Positions 53,671 through 62,711 of a stretch of DNA of 64,000 nt are shown piece by piece. Numbering within the stretch: the stretch's first letter is position 1; each line of letters starts with the position of its first letter. Source of the stretch: Halomonas sp. M4R1S46 (GTDB lineage: Bacteria; Pseudomonadota; Gammaproteobacteria; Pseudomonadales; Halomonadaceae); assembly GCF_025725685.1 (NCBI RefSeq), contig NZ_CP107008.1:868001-932000 (forward strand), in the 5' to 3' direction. Under the pieces are notes generated by a model that was not told where the DNA came from, did no database searches, and worked only from the letters and a program-made list of their open reading frames with translations. Both the position numbers and the translations under genes were made by a program.

Positions 53671-54996
53671 ATGTTTCCCAAGATCACCAAGATGAGCATC
53701 GTGCCGGTCGCCGGCGAGGACGGCTTCCTGCTCAACCTCAGCGGCGGCCATGCGCCCTGGTTCATCCGCTGCGTGCTGGTGCTGGAAGACGAGTCCGGCA
53801 ACCGCGGGGTCGGCGAGATCCCCTCCAGCGAAGGCATCCTGAAGGGGCTCGAGAAGTGCCGGGGGCTGGTGGAGGGCGCCCGGGTCAACGAGGTCAAGCA
53901 GGTGCTGAGCCAGGCCCGGGGCCTGCTGGCCCAGGGCGGTCCCGAGGAACGCGGGCGCCAGACCTTCGACCTGCGGGTGGCGGTCCACGTCATCACCGCC
54001 ATCGAGTCGGCGCTGTTCGATCTCTTCGGCCAGGCACTGGGCATGCCGGTGGCCGACCTGCTGGGCCAGTACGGTCGCCAGCGCGACGAGGTCGAGGCCC
54101 TGGGCTATCTCTTCCTGCTCGGCGATCCCGACAAGACCGACCTGCCGTATCCCCGCGTGACCGACCCGGTCGATGCCTGGGACGAGGTGCGCTACCGCGA
54201 GGCCATGACCCCGGACGCCGTCGCCAACCTGGCCAAGGCCGCCTATGGCCGCTACGGCTTCAAGGATTTCAAGCTCAAGGGCGGTGTACTGCGCGGCGAG
54301 GAGGAAGCCGACTGCATCCGCGCGCTGCACGAGGCCTTCCCCGAGGCGCGTCTGACCCTCGACCCCAACGGCGCCTGGAAGCTGGACGAGGCGGTGCGCG
54401 TGCTGGAGCCGATCAAGCACCTGCTCAGCTACGCCGAGGATCCCTGTGGCCAGGAGGGCGGGTTCTCCGGCCGCGAGACCATGGCGGAATTCAAGAAGCG
54501 CACCGGGCTGCCCACCGCCACCAACATGATCGCCACCGACTACAAGCAGTTGCAGCTGGCCGTACAGCTCAACTCGGTGGATATCCCGCTGGCCGACTGC
54601 CACTTCTGGACCATGCAGGGCGCCGTGGCCGTGGGCGAGCTGTGCCACGAGTGGGGCATGACCTGGGGCTCGCACAGCAACAATCACTTCGATATCTCGC
54701 TGGCGATGATGACCCATGTGGCCGCGGCCTGCCCGGGTGAGATCACCGCCATCGACACCCACTGGATCTGGCAGGACGGCCAGCGCATCACCAAGGACCC
54801 GTTCAAGATCCGGGGCGGCAAGCTGAAGGTCCCGACCGCTCCGGGACTCGGCGTCGAGCTCGACGACGACAAGCTCATGGAGGCGCACGAGACGTACAAG
54901 CGCCTCGACGTGACCCAGCGCGACGACGCCATGGCCATGCAGTACCTGATCCAGGGCTGGGAGTTCGATCCCAAGCGTCCTGCCCTGGTTCGTTGA
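53671..54996 (+). CDS. gudD: Glucarate dehydratase
   Basis: 441 residues of the enolase superfamily. Metal and catalytic motifs: FKDFKLKGG (Lys-x-Lys), LTLDPNGAW, YAEDPCGQEG, TNMIATDYKQ and HSNNHFDIS (catalytic His). It dehydrates D-glucarate to 5-dehydro-4-deoxyglucarate in the cytosol. Confidence 0.96.
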   Translation: MFPKITKMSIVPVAGEDGFLLNLSGGHAPWFIRCVLVLEDESGNRGVGEIPSSEGILKGLEKCRGLVEGARVNEVKQVLSQARGLLAQGGPEERGRQTFDLRVAVHVITAIESALFDLFGQALGMPVADLLGQYGRQRDEVEALGYLFLLGDPDKTDLPYPRVTDPVDAWDEVRYREAMTPDAVANLAKAAYGRYGFKDFKLKGGVLRGEEEADCIRALHEAFPEARLTLDPNGAWKLDEAVRVLEPIKHLLSYAEDPCGQEGGFSGRETMAEFKKRTGLPTATNMIATDYKQLQLAVQLNSVDIPLADCHFWTMQGAVAVGELCHEWGMTWGSHSNNHFDISLAMMTHVAAACPGEITAIDTHWIWQDGQRITKDPFKIRGGKLKVPTAPGLGVELDDDKLMEAHETYKRLDVTQRDDAMAMQYLIQGWEFDPKRPALVR

Positions 54997-55096
54997 GGCT
55001 TCTCGGCCGCGACATTCTCCGACTCGCGGCCTGAATCCCCCCTCACTACCCCCAAGCGACGCCGACACTCGCGTCGCGCCAATGAGGAGACGCCTG

Positions 55097-56674
55097 ATGA
55101 CTTTGGAAGGCAAGCAATTGATCGGTGCCCAGGCCGTTGCGGCTCAGGGCAGCCCCATCCACGCGGTCAACCCGGCCACCGGCGAGACCCTGTCCCCGGC
55201 CTATGCCGCGGGCGGCAAGGCGGAAGTCGAGAAAGCCTGCGACCTGGCCTGGGCGGCCTTCGCGACCTACCGCGAGACCGGCCTCGAGGAACGCGCCCGT
55301 TTCCTCGAGGCCGTGGCCGACGAGATCGAGGCCATCGGCGATGCGCTGATCGAGCGCGCCATGGCCGAGTCCGGCCTGCCCCGGGCCCGCCTCGAGGGCG
55401 AGCGCGGCCGCACCTGCGGCCAGCTGCGCCTGTTCGCCCAGGTGGTGCGCGCCGGCGAGTGGCTCGACCTGCGCCTCGACCCGGCGCTGCCGGAGCGGGC
55501 GCCGATGCCGCGCGTCGACCTGCGCCAGCGCCATATCGCCCTGGGCCCGGTGGCCGTGTTCGGCGCCTCCAACTTCCCGCTGGCCTTCTCGGTGGCCGGT
55601 GGCGACACCGCCTCGGCCCTGGCCGCCGGCTGCCCGGTGGTGGTCAAGGCGCACTCCGCCCACCCCGGCACCTCCGAGCTGGTCGGCCGCGCCGTGCAGC
55701 GCGCCGTGGCCCAGTGCGAGCTGCCCGAGGGCGTGTTCTCGCTGCTCTACGGCTCCGGCCGCGAGGTGGGCCAGGCGCTGGTGCGCGATGCGCGCATCAA
55801 GGCGGTGGGCTTCACCGGCTCGCGCTCCGGCGGCACCGCGCTGATGCAGGCCGCCCAGGCGCGTCCCGAGCCGATCCCGGTCTATGCCGAGATGAGCTCG
55901 ATCAACCCGGTGTTCCTGCTGCCGGCGGCCCTGGAATCCCGTGCTGCCGAGCTGGGCGAGGCCTTCGTCGGCTCGCTGACCCTGGGCGCCGGCCAGTTCT
56001 GCACCAACCCGGGGCTGGTGATCGGCGTCAAGGGCGAGGGCCTCGACGCCTTCGTGGCCGCCGCCGGCGAGGCGGTGACGGGCGCCGCGGCCCAGACCAT
56101 GCTGACCCCGGGCATCCATGACGCCTATGTGCAGGGCGTCGATGGCCTCCTTCAAAGCCGCAAGGCCCGCGAGGTGGCCCGCGGCCCGGCCGGCGAGGGT
56201 CCCAACGCCGGCCAGGCCGGGCTGTTCGTGGCCTCGGCCGCCGATTTCCTGCGTGAGGAGGCCCTGCAGGCCGAGGTGTTCGGCGCCAGCGCGCTGGTGG
56301 TCGAGTGCGCGGACCTCGACGAGGTCAAGCGCGTGGCCGAGCATCTGGAAGGCCAGCTGACCGCCACCCTGCAGATGGACGACGGCGACCTGGAGGCCGC
56401 CCGCGACCTGCTGCCGACGCTGGAGCGTCGCGCCGGCCGGGTGATGGCCAACGGCTGGCCCACCGGCGTCGAGGTGTGCCACGCCATGGTCCACGGCGGG
56501 CCCTATCCTGCCACCTCGGACTCGCGCACCACCTCGGTGGGCAGCGCGGCGATCCACCGCTTCCTGCGCCCGGTGTGCTACCAGAACCTGCCCCAGGGCC
56601 TGCTGCCCGAGGCGCTGCGTGACGGCAACCCGGCCGGCGTCAGCCGCCTGGTCGACGGCCAGCGCGAGGCCTGA
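55097..56674 (+). CDS. 2-oxoglutarate semialdehyde dehydrogenase (aldarate type)
   Basis: 525 residues from ATG 55097, which has GAGGAG eight bases upstream (an ATG at 55082 overlaps that site). An aldehyde dehydrogenase fold with FGASNFPLAFSVAGGDTASA, GFTGSRSGGTAL (NAD contact) and the nucleophile in GQFCTNPG near residue 302. It oxidises the kdgD product to 2-oxoglutarate, the last step of the pathway. Confidence 0.93.
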   Translation: MTLEGKQLIGAQAVAAQGSPIHAVNPATGETLSPAYAAGGKAEVEKACDLAWAAFATYRETGLEERARFLEAVADEIEAIGDALIERAMAESGLPRARLEGERGRTCGQLRLFAQVVRAGEWLDLRLDPALPERAPMPRVDLRQRHIALGPVAVFGASNFPLAFSVAGGDTASALAAGCPVVVKAHSAHPGTSELVGRAVQRAVAQCELPEGVFSLLYGSGREVGQALVRDARIKAVGFTGSRSGGTALMQAAQARPEPIPVYAEMSSINPVFLLPAALESRAAELGEAFVGSLTLGAGQFCTNPGLVIGVKGEGLDAFVAAAGEAVTGAAAQTMLTPGIHDAYVQGVDGLLQSRKAREVARGPAGEGPNAGQAGLFVASAADFLREEALQAEVFGASALVVECADLDEVKRVAEHLEGQLTATLQMDDGDLEAARDLLPTLERRAGRVMANGWPTGVEVCHAMVHGGPYPATSDSRTTSVGSAAIHRFLRPVCYQNLPQGLLPEALRDGNPAGVSRLVDGQREA

Positions 56675-56709
56675 GGCAAGACATTCGGATTGCCAAGCAG
56701 TAAGTTTTT

Positions 56710-56731
56710 GGCGGCCCTCGGGCCGCCTTTT
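56710..56731 (+). terminator. Rho-independent terminator of the tct-gar-gud operon
   Basis: GGCGGCC, loop CTCG, GGCCGCC followed by TTTT, 36 bases after the dehydrogenase stop. It should end the kdgD-tctCBA-garD-gudD-dehydrogenase transcript. Confidence 0.88.
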
Positions 56732-56810
56732 GTATATCGCAAGGAGCGATGGGGGAGGGCGCTTCCGAGCTGGCCGCCGGAAGTCTACCGCCAGCCCCTG
56801 ATACAAGACA

Positions 56811-57752
56811 CTAGATCAGCCCGAATGTCGTCAGGGTGAAGAGGCCTGCACTGATGGTGAGCAGGCTGAGCAGGGTGCTGATCACGATGATGCTGGCGGC
56901 CAGGGTCGCGTTGGCGCCGGCGCCGCGGGCCATCACGTAGGCCACGGCCGCGCTGGGGCTGCCCAGGAACAGGAAGAGGATGCCCAGCTCGGCGCCGCGG
57001 AAGCCCAGCGGCAGGGCCAGCAGGATGCCGAGGGCGGGCATCAGCACGACCTTCCACAGGCTCGCTTCCAGGGAGAGCGCGCTGCTCTGCCTGGCCGCCG
57101 ACACGCTGAGGCCGCCGCCGATGCAGATCAACGCTAGGGGCAGCGACAGCGAGGCCAGGTAGTCGCCCGAGGTCATCAGCCAGGCCGGTAGCTGTACGCC
57201 CAGGTAGTTGAGAGGCAGGGCCGCGACGATACCCAGGATCAGGGGGTTCGCGGCGACGTCCCGGAGAATGGCGAGTGGATGAGAGCTGACCGTGGGGCTG
57301 TAGACCGCCAGTACGATCGCCGAGAGCACGAGGTTGAGGACGATGATGGCCCCGGCCATGATGCCGCCGAGGGACAGGCCGAGATCGCCGTACATGCTGG
57401 CCGACAGCGCCAGGCCGACGATGCCGCAGTTGCCCCGGAAGGCGCCCTGTACGAAGACGCCGCGGTCGTCGTGAGGGCAGCGTGGCAGCGCCCACAGCCA
57501 GATCAGCCCGAAAGCCAGGGTAGAGACGCCGAGATAGAAGCCCACCAGGCCGAGGTTGAGGGCCATGTCCGGGTCGGCGCGCAGAATGCTCAGGAACAGC
57601 AGCGTCGGCATGGTGGCCTTGAATACCAGGCTGGACGCCGTGTTGACGAAGGCCTGGTCGATCCACCCCAACCGCTTCAGCAGCGCCCCGACGAAGACCA
57701 TGGCGAAGACGGGGAGGCTGACCTCGAGCGTCCCCAGCAAGACATCGGCCAT
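56811..57752 (-). CDS. AEC-family transporter, copy 2
   Basis: 313 residues from ATG 57752, chosen because it matches the N terminus of copy 1 (VSLPVFAMVFVGALLKRLGW); the frame continues to 58106 without homology. About ten helices with the Mem_trans motifs. It is a diverged paralogue of 46745-47707 and, like it, lies divergently next to a kdgD sequence, here a deleted one. Confidence 0.9.
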   Translation of the reverse strand: MADVLLGTLEVSLPVFAMVFVGALLKRLGWIDQAFVNTASSLVFKATMPTLLFLSILRADPDMALNLGLVGFYLGVSTLAFGLIWLWALPRCPHDDRGVFVQGAFRGNCGIVGLALSASMYGDLGLSLGGIMAGAIIVLNLVLSAIVLAVYSPTVSSHPLAILRDVAANPLILGIVAALPLNYLGVQLPAWLMTSGDYLASLSLPLALICIGGGLSVSAARQSSALSLEASLWKVVLMPALGILLALPLGFRGAELGILFLFLGSPSAAVAYVMARGAGANATLAASIIVISTLLSLLTISAGLFTLTTFGLI

Positions 57753-58263
57753 AACGGTGTCGTCCCTTTGTGCTGACAGCGAGCGCAACGGCAGCGGCTC
57801 AAGGATAAGACTGATCATGAGCGGCAGTGGCTTGGCTCTGGCCCCTGTCATATGGAGGTAGTTGGTATGATGTATGATAAATGTCGACGTGAGTGCCTGT
57901 CCATCCGAGCTCCATGCCAGGAGGAAGTAGGGGAATGGAGGCTCAGATGCAAGACCGTCACTAGCAAGCCGCCTGGACGTCGCTCTACTCCGATTGCCCC
58001 TACGGCATGGACGACGGCAGCTAGGGTGGCTTCTGCCGCGTGGTGATCCCGTAACCCGATGATCGTTATGCCGATCATGGGATCTTGCCCAGTCGGCTCG
58101 TCCCACGAAGGAGCGATTCTGGCGGGTAACACTTTGGTATAAAACCCGACCGAGACCTCTTGTCAGTCATATATCGGCCGACTAGCTTGTCATTCATATG
58201 ATGTATTATTTGAAGGCTTTCCCCTTCAGGTCGTGTTGGATGAACAAGAAAAAGGGCGACTAG
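57753..58263. promoter_or_regulatory. Gene-free control region with two cluster operators
   Basis: This 510-base gap holds no gene I can support; weak open frames on both strands lack family features. It contains GTATGATGTAT at 57865-57875 upstream of AEC copy 2, and a 21-base element at 58189-58209 that matches the one before kdgD at most positions. From about 58157 the sequence runs parallel to the kdgD upstream region (shared TCTTGTCAGTC, then the operator), so the right part is a duplicated promoter. The middle is plain in composition and may be decayed DNA. Confidence 0.6.
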
Positions 58264-58623
58264 GTGAGCGTCACACACGACGAGGTCAAGCAAGCGATCA
58301 GTGCCGGGCTGCTGTCCTTCCCGATCACCGATTGCGACGCACGGGGGCGCTTCGATGCCGATAGCTATCGCCAGCGGCCGGAGTGGTTCATCAGCCACGA
58401 GGCCTCGGCGGTGTGCGTCGCCGGAGGCATCGGCGAGTTCTTCAACCTGTCCCAGGACGATTTCCGCGAGGTCGTGCGGCTGCCGGTGATCGCGAGCGCT
58501 GGTTTCAGCGTGGCGACCGGCAGCGTTCGCGCGCCGTTCGAGATGCCCAGTCAGGAAGCAAGACATCAGCCGGAAAGCCGATGGGAGTCGCTAGACGACT
58601 GCAAGACGCATAACAAGCCATAA
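58264..58623 (+). pseudogene. Internally deleted second copy of kdgD
   Basis: 119 codons from GTG 58264. The first 70 parallel KdgD closely (GLLSFPITDCDARGRFDADS, FISHEASAVCVAGG, EFFNLSQDDF). Then nine codons are missing before PVIASAG, and a further 183-codon block is missing between SVATG and SVRAPFEMPS, which is the C-terminal KdgD motif. The Schiff-base lysine and most of the barrel are lost, so no enzyme activity is expected. The frame remains open; the last 20 codons differ from kdgD. The TRAP genes begin 24 bases later, so the relic may serve only as their leader. Confidence 0.9.
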
Positions 58624-58647
58624 CACCCGGAACCCGAGGAGTTTGCC

Positions 58648-59652
58648 ATGCTGACCAACAAGACCGCCAATCACAGCAACATCCTGAAAGTGACCGCCCT
58701 GGCCGGGATCGTATCGGCCATCTCGATCCCGGCTCAGGCCGAGCAGTGGCGAGGCTGGAACATCCATCCGCCTTCCTATCCGAACAGCATTGCCTTGGAG
58801 AACTTCGCCGACGAAGTGGCCGAAAAGACCGAGGGAAGAATCGAACCCAAGGTCTACCATAATGCCGTGCTGGGTGATCAGCCGGATGCCATCGAACAGA
58901 CACGAAACGGTGCCCTGGATTTCGCCAACTTCAACATGGGGCCGATGGGGCCGATCGTGCCGGCGACCAATATCCTGTCGTTGCCGTTCATCTTCAACAG
59001 CGCCGACGACATGTATCGCGTCATGGACGGCGAGATCGGGGATCGCTTCGCCGATGCGCTGGCCGAGAAGGATCTCGTCGCGCTGTCCTGGTTTGGCTCG
59101 GGCGCCCGCAGCCTCTACAACACCGATCACCCGGTCCAGACGCCGGAGGACGTGGACGGGCTCAAGGTCCGCGTCATGAACAACGACCTCTACGTGCAGA
59201 TGATCGATGAGTTGGGTGGCAATGCCACGCCGATGGCCTACAGCGAGGTCTATCAGTCTCTCAAGACCGGCGTCATCGACGGTGCCGAGAACAATTACCC
59301 GTCCTACGAATCCAGCGGTCCCTATGAAGTGGCGAAATACTATTCACTCACCGAGCACCTGATCCTGCCGGAATGCCTATGCGTGGCCAAGTCGACCTGG
59401 GAGGCGCTCTCCGAGGAAGACCGGGGCATCGTGCGCGAGGCGGCGGAAAACGCGGCCGAAGAGCAGCGCCAGCTCTGGGAAGAGCGCGCCCAGAGTAGTC
59501 GTCAGATGGCTCTCGATGCCGGCGTGGCAATCAACGACGTGAATGACAAGGCGGCTTTCCAGGAAAAGATGCAGCCGATCTATGACGATTTCGTCCAGGA
59601 ACATCCGGATCTCGAAACGCTGGTCGAGGATATTCAGACCACGCAGAAATGA
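58648..59652 (+). CDS. dctP: TRAP transporter solute-binding protein (DctP family)
   Basis: 334 residues with a signal peptide of about 31 residues (SAISIPAQAEQ). DctP motifs include FADEVAEKTEGRIEPKVYHN, VDGLKVRVMNND and GVIDGAENNYPSYES. It captures the solute in the periplasm. The adjacent uronate genes suggest an acidic sugar such as galacturonate, glucuronate or an aldarate. Confidence 0.93.
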   Translation: MLTNKTANHSNILKVTALAGIVSAISIPAQAEQWRGWNIHPPSYPNSIALENFADEVAEKTEGRIEPKVYHNAVLGDQPDAIEQTRNGALDFANFNMGPMGPIVPATNILSLPFIFNSADDMYRVMDGEIGDRFADALAEKDLVALSWFGSGARSLYNTDHPVQTPEDVDGLKVRVMNNDLYVQMIDELGGNATPMAYSEVYQSLKTGVIDGAENNYPSYESSGPYEVAKYYSLTEHLILPECLCVAKSTWEALSEEDRGIVREAAENAAEEQRQLWEERAQSSRQMALDAGVAINDVNDKAAFQEKMQPIYDDFVQEHPDLETLVEDIQTTQK

Positions 59653-59720
59653 TCCCGTCAATCCCACTCAGGGCCCCGGCGCTGGCACCGGCTCGGGGCT
59701 CCTTGAAAGGACCGAGTATC

Positions 59721-60254
59721 GTGAGTTTTTACTCTGATCAAGCGCGTAACACGAAGGAAGTCGCCGGGGCGCCATCCGCCGCCGATCATGTGCTGGATGG
59801 CATCGCCCAGGCCTGCATTGTCGTGTCGGGTATTCTGCTGGTCTTCCTGATTGCCTCTTTTGGCTGGCTGGTCTTCGGACGTTACGTCCTCAATGACACG
59901 CCGACCTGGGTGGAACAATCATCGCTGCTGATCGTGGTGTATGTGACCTGCCTGGGAGCGGCCGCCGGGGTGCGCAACAAGACCCACCTCAGCATCGAAT
60001 TCATCCGCGAGGGGTTGCCGGTGGTGCCGCGAGAGGCGATGCGTCATGTCGCCGATGTCTTCGTGGTCCTGTTCGGTGCCTGCATGGCCTGGCAGGGGGG
60101 GATCATGGTGCTGGACAACCTCGGGCGTCCCATCCCCATGATCGGGCTTTCCGAAAGCTGGCGTGCGTTGCCCCTGGTCATCAGTGGTCTGCTGATGGTG
60201 CTGTTCTCGTTCGTCAATATCGTCCAGCGTCTCGTGACGCACCCGGAGAGGTAA
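59721..60254 (+). CDS. dctQ: TRAP transporter small permease (DctQ family)
   Basis: 177 residues from GTG 59721, which has AAAGGA nine bases upstream; an ATG at 59649 overlapping the dctP stop would add 24 residues of low-complexity sequence and is less likely. Four membrane helices with FGRYVLNDTPTWVEQSSLL, the DctQ signature. The region between dctP and dctQ contains GGCCCCG/CGGGGC, a possible hairpin limiting readthrough. Confidence 0.88.
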   Translation: MSFYSDQARNTKEVAGAPSAADHVLDGIAQACIVVSGILLVFLIASFGWLVFGRYVLNDTPTWVEQSSLLIVVYVTCLGAAAGVRNKTHLSIEFIREGLPVVPREAMRHVADVFVVLFGACMAWQGGIMVLDNLGRPIPMIGLSESWRALPLVISGLLMVLFSFVNIVQRLVTHPER

Positions 60255-60258
60255 CCTC

Positions 60259-61539
60259 ATGGGCCTGTTGATTCTTTTCGGCGTCTTCTTCCTGGGTCTG
60301 ATCGTCGGTGCGCCGGTGGCCTTCGCCGTGGGCCTGGCGTCGGTCGTCACCTTCCTCTACGAGGGGCTGCCGCTGTTCGTCGGTTTCCAACGGATTCTAT
60401 CCGGCATCTCGGTGTTCTCGCTGTTGGCGATTCCCTTCTTCATCTTCGCCGGCGAGCTGATGCTCCACGGGGGGATTTCCAATCGCCTGGTGCGCCTGGC
60501 CTCCGCCGCCGTGGGGCGGGTACGCGGCGGGCTCGGGCTGGTCAATGTCTCCTCTTCGATGCTGTTCGGCGGCATCTCCGGGTCGGCGGTCGCCGATACC
60601 TCGGCGCTCGGCTCGATCCTGGTGCCGGTGATGAAGGAAAAGGGCTATGACGCCGACTACGCGGTCAATGTGACCGTGACCTCGTCGGTCGCCGGGGTGG
60701 TGATTCCGCCCAGCCACAACATGATTCTCTACGCCGTGGCCGCCGGTGGCGGCATCTCGGTGACGCAGCTGTTCATCGCGGGCATCGTGCCCGGCCTCCT
60801 GATGTGTCTGGCCCTGGCCGTTGCGGCCTACGTGGTGGCCGTCAAGCGGGGCTATGCCGGCGAGACGTTTCCGGGCTGGCAGGCGCTGGCCATCAGTTTC
60901 GCCGCGGCGCTGCCCGGGCTGCTGACGGCGGTGATCATTGTCGGCGGTGTGCTGTCCGGAATCCTGACGGTGACCGAATCCGGCGCCTTCGGGGCCATCT
61001 ACGCCATCGTGGTCACCGGCCTGGTGTATCGCGAGTTGCGCTGGGAGTCGTTCAAGCAGGCCGTCTACCAGTCGGTGCGCACGACCTCGCTGGTGATGAT
61101 CCTGGTGGGCTGTGCCTCGGCTTTTTCCTACCTGCTGGCGCTCTACAGCGTACCGGAGCTGCTGAGCAACGCCTTGCTGGCGATCTCCGACAACCCCTAC
61201 GTGATCCTGCTGATGCTCAACCTGCTGCTGCTCGGGCTGGGCATGATCATGGACATGGCGGCGCTGATCCTGATCTGCACGCCGATCTTCCTGCCGGTCG
61301 CCACCCAGTTCGGCATGGACCCGATCCAGTTCGGCATCATCCTGATGATCAACCTGGGGCTGGGGCTGTGCACGCCGCCGGTCGGCTCCTGCCTGTTCGT
61401 CGGGAGCGTGATCGGCAAGATCCGGATCGAGCAGGCGGTACGCACCATCTGGCCCTTCTATCTGGCGCTGTTCGCGGTGCTCATGCTGGTGACCTATGTG
61501 CCGGCGGTGTCGCTGCTGCTGCCGTCCTTCTTCCAGTAA
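60259..61539 (+). CDS. dctM: TRAP transporter large permease (DctM family)
   Basis: 426 residues, four bases after dctQ. About twelve helices with IPFFIFAGELMLHGGISNRL, GGISGSAVADTSALGSILVP and GLGLCTPPVGSCLFVG. It is the sodium-coupled channel subunit of the importer. Confidence 0.95.
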   Translation: MGLLILFGVFFLGLIVGAPVAFAVGLASVVTFLYEGLPLFVGFQRILSGISVFSLLAIPFFIFAGELMLHGGISNRLVRLASAAVGRVRGGLGLVNVSSSMLFGGISGSAVADTSALGSILVPVMKEKGYDADYAVNVTVTSSVAGVVIPPSHNMILYAVAAGGGISVTQLFIAGIVPGLLMCLALAVAAYVVAVKRGYAGETFPGWQALAISFAAALPGLLTAVIIVGGVLSGILTVTESGAFGAIYAIVVTGLVYRELRWESFKQAVYQSVRTTSLVMILVGCASAFSYLLALYSVPELLSNALLAISDNPYVILLMLNLLLLGLGMIMDMAALILICTPIFLPVATQFGMDPIQFGIILMINLGLGLCTPPVGSCLFVGSVIGKIRIEQAVRTIWPFYLALFAVLMLVTYVPAVSLLLPSFFQ

Positions 61540-61572
61540 CGCTCCACGCACTCGATGGGACAGGACTCAACG

Positions 61573-62709
61573 ATGAAGATCGCAAGCGTGCATACGCATA
61601 TTCTGGACTACCGGCTCGACCAGGCCTTCGAGAGTGCCTCGATGCGCTTCGAGCGGCGTCAGCACTGCCTGGTCGAGATCGTCTGTGACGACGGCACCGT
61701 GGGCTGGGGAGAGTGCCTGGGCCCGGCCAAGGCCAATGCCACGATCGTGGGGCTCTATGCTGGTGCCCTGATCGGGGCCAACCCGCTCGAGACCGAGAAG
61801 CTCTGGCTCGAGCTCTACAACCGGCTGCGCGATCAGGGACAGCGCGGTCTGACCATGACGGCCCTGAGCGGCATCGATATCGCGCTGTGGGACATCAAGG
61901 GCAAGCATTATGGCGCGCCGGTCAGTGAGCTGCTGGGCGGACGCTTCCGTGACGAAGTCCGGGCCTATGCCACCGGCTCGTTCCGCCGCGACGGGGTCGA
62001 CCGGGTCCAGGACGTCGCCGAGGAAGTGGCCGGCTATGCCCGGGAGGGCTTCCATGGCGTCAAGATCAAGATCGGCTTCGACGTCGAGGAGGATCTGCGT
62101 GCCATCGCCGCCGCCCGCGAGGCGATCGGTCCCGAGCGGCGGCTGATGATCGACGCCAACCATGGCTATGACCTGCTGGAAGCGGTCGAGGTCGGCAAGC
62201 GGGCCGCGGCGTACGGGGTCGACTGGTTCGAGGAGCCGGTGCTGCCCGAGCAGATCGATACCTATCGCGCCGTGCGCCAGGGGCAGCCGATCCCCGTCGC
62301 CAGCGGCGAGAACTGGCACGGTCGTTACGCGATGCTCGAGCCGCTGTCGACGCGCGCGGTGGACATCGCCCAGCCCGACGTCTGCGGTGTGGGCGGCTTC
62401 AGCGAGATCCGCCGCGTCGCCGACTTGGCGGCGATGTTCGGCGTGCGCCTGGTCCCGCATGTGTGGGGCACGGCGGTGTGCATCGCCGCCAGCCTGCAGT
62501 TCATGGCGGCCCTGCCGCCCAATCCGCCGCGACGGCGTCCGATCGAGCCGATCATGGAGTTCGATCGCACCCGTAACCCCTTCCGCCAGGCCGTCGTCGA
62601 GACGCCTATCGAGCACCGGAAGGGTGTCATGCGTATCCCCGCTGGGCCGGGGCTGGGGATCACCATCGACCGTGATGCCCTGCAACACTTTGCCCTCAAG
62701 GAGGAGTGA
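61573..62709 (+). CDS. gci: D-galactarolactone cycloisomerase (mandelate racemase/muconate lactonising superfamily)
   Basis: 378 residues from ATG 61573 with AGGA upstream (an ATG at 61555 is weaker); this is the length I recall for the Agrobacterium Gci. Enolase-superfamily residues: KIKIG (Lys-x-Lys near 170), IDANHGYD, FEEPVLPE, ASGENWHG and PHVWG. The reaction opens galactaro-1,4-lactone to the keto acid used by kdgD. Its coupling to the lactonase-like gene and udh supports this over other superfamily activities. Confidence 0.85.
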   Translation: MKIASVHTHILDYRLDQAFESASMRFERRQHCLVEIVCDDGTVGWGECLGPAKANATIVGLYAGALIGANPLETEKLWLELYNRLRDQGQRGLTMTALSGIDIALWDIKGKHYGAPVSELLGGRFRDEVRAYATGSFRRDGVDRVQDVAEEVAGYAREGFHGVKIKIGFDVEEDLRAIAAAREAIGPERRLMIDANHGYDLLEAVEVGKRAAAYGVDWFEEPVLPEQIDTYRAVRQGQPIPVASGENWHGRYAMLEPLSTRAVDIAQPDVCGVGGFSEIRRVADLAAMFGVRLVPHVWGTAVCIAASLQFMAALPPNPPRRRPIEPIMEFDRTRNPFRQAVVETPIEHRKGVMRIPAGPGLGITIDRDALQHFALKEE

Positions 62710-62711
62710 TC

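Noticed and set aside
57848..58132. Short frames on both strands between AEC copy 2 and the kdgD relic
   Set aside because: They overlap operator elements, show no domain, and have no initiation signal. Judged non-coding.
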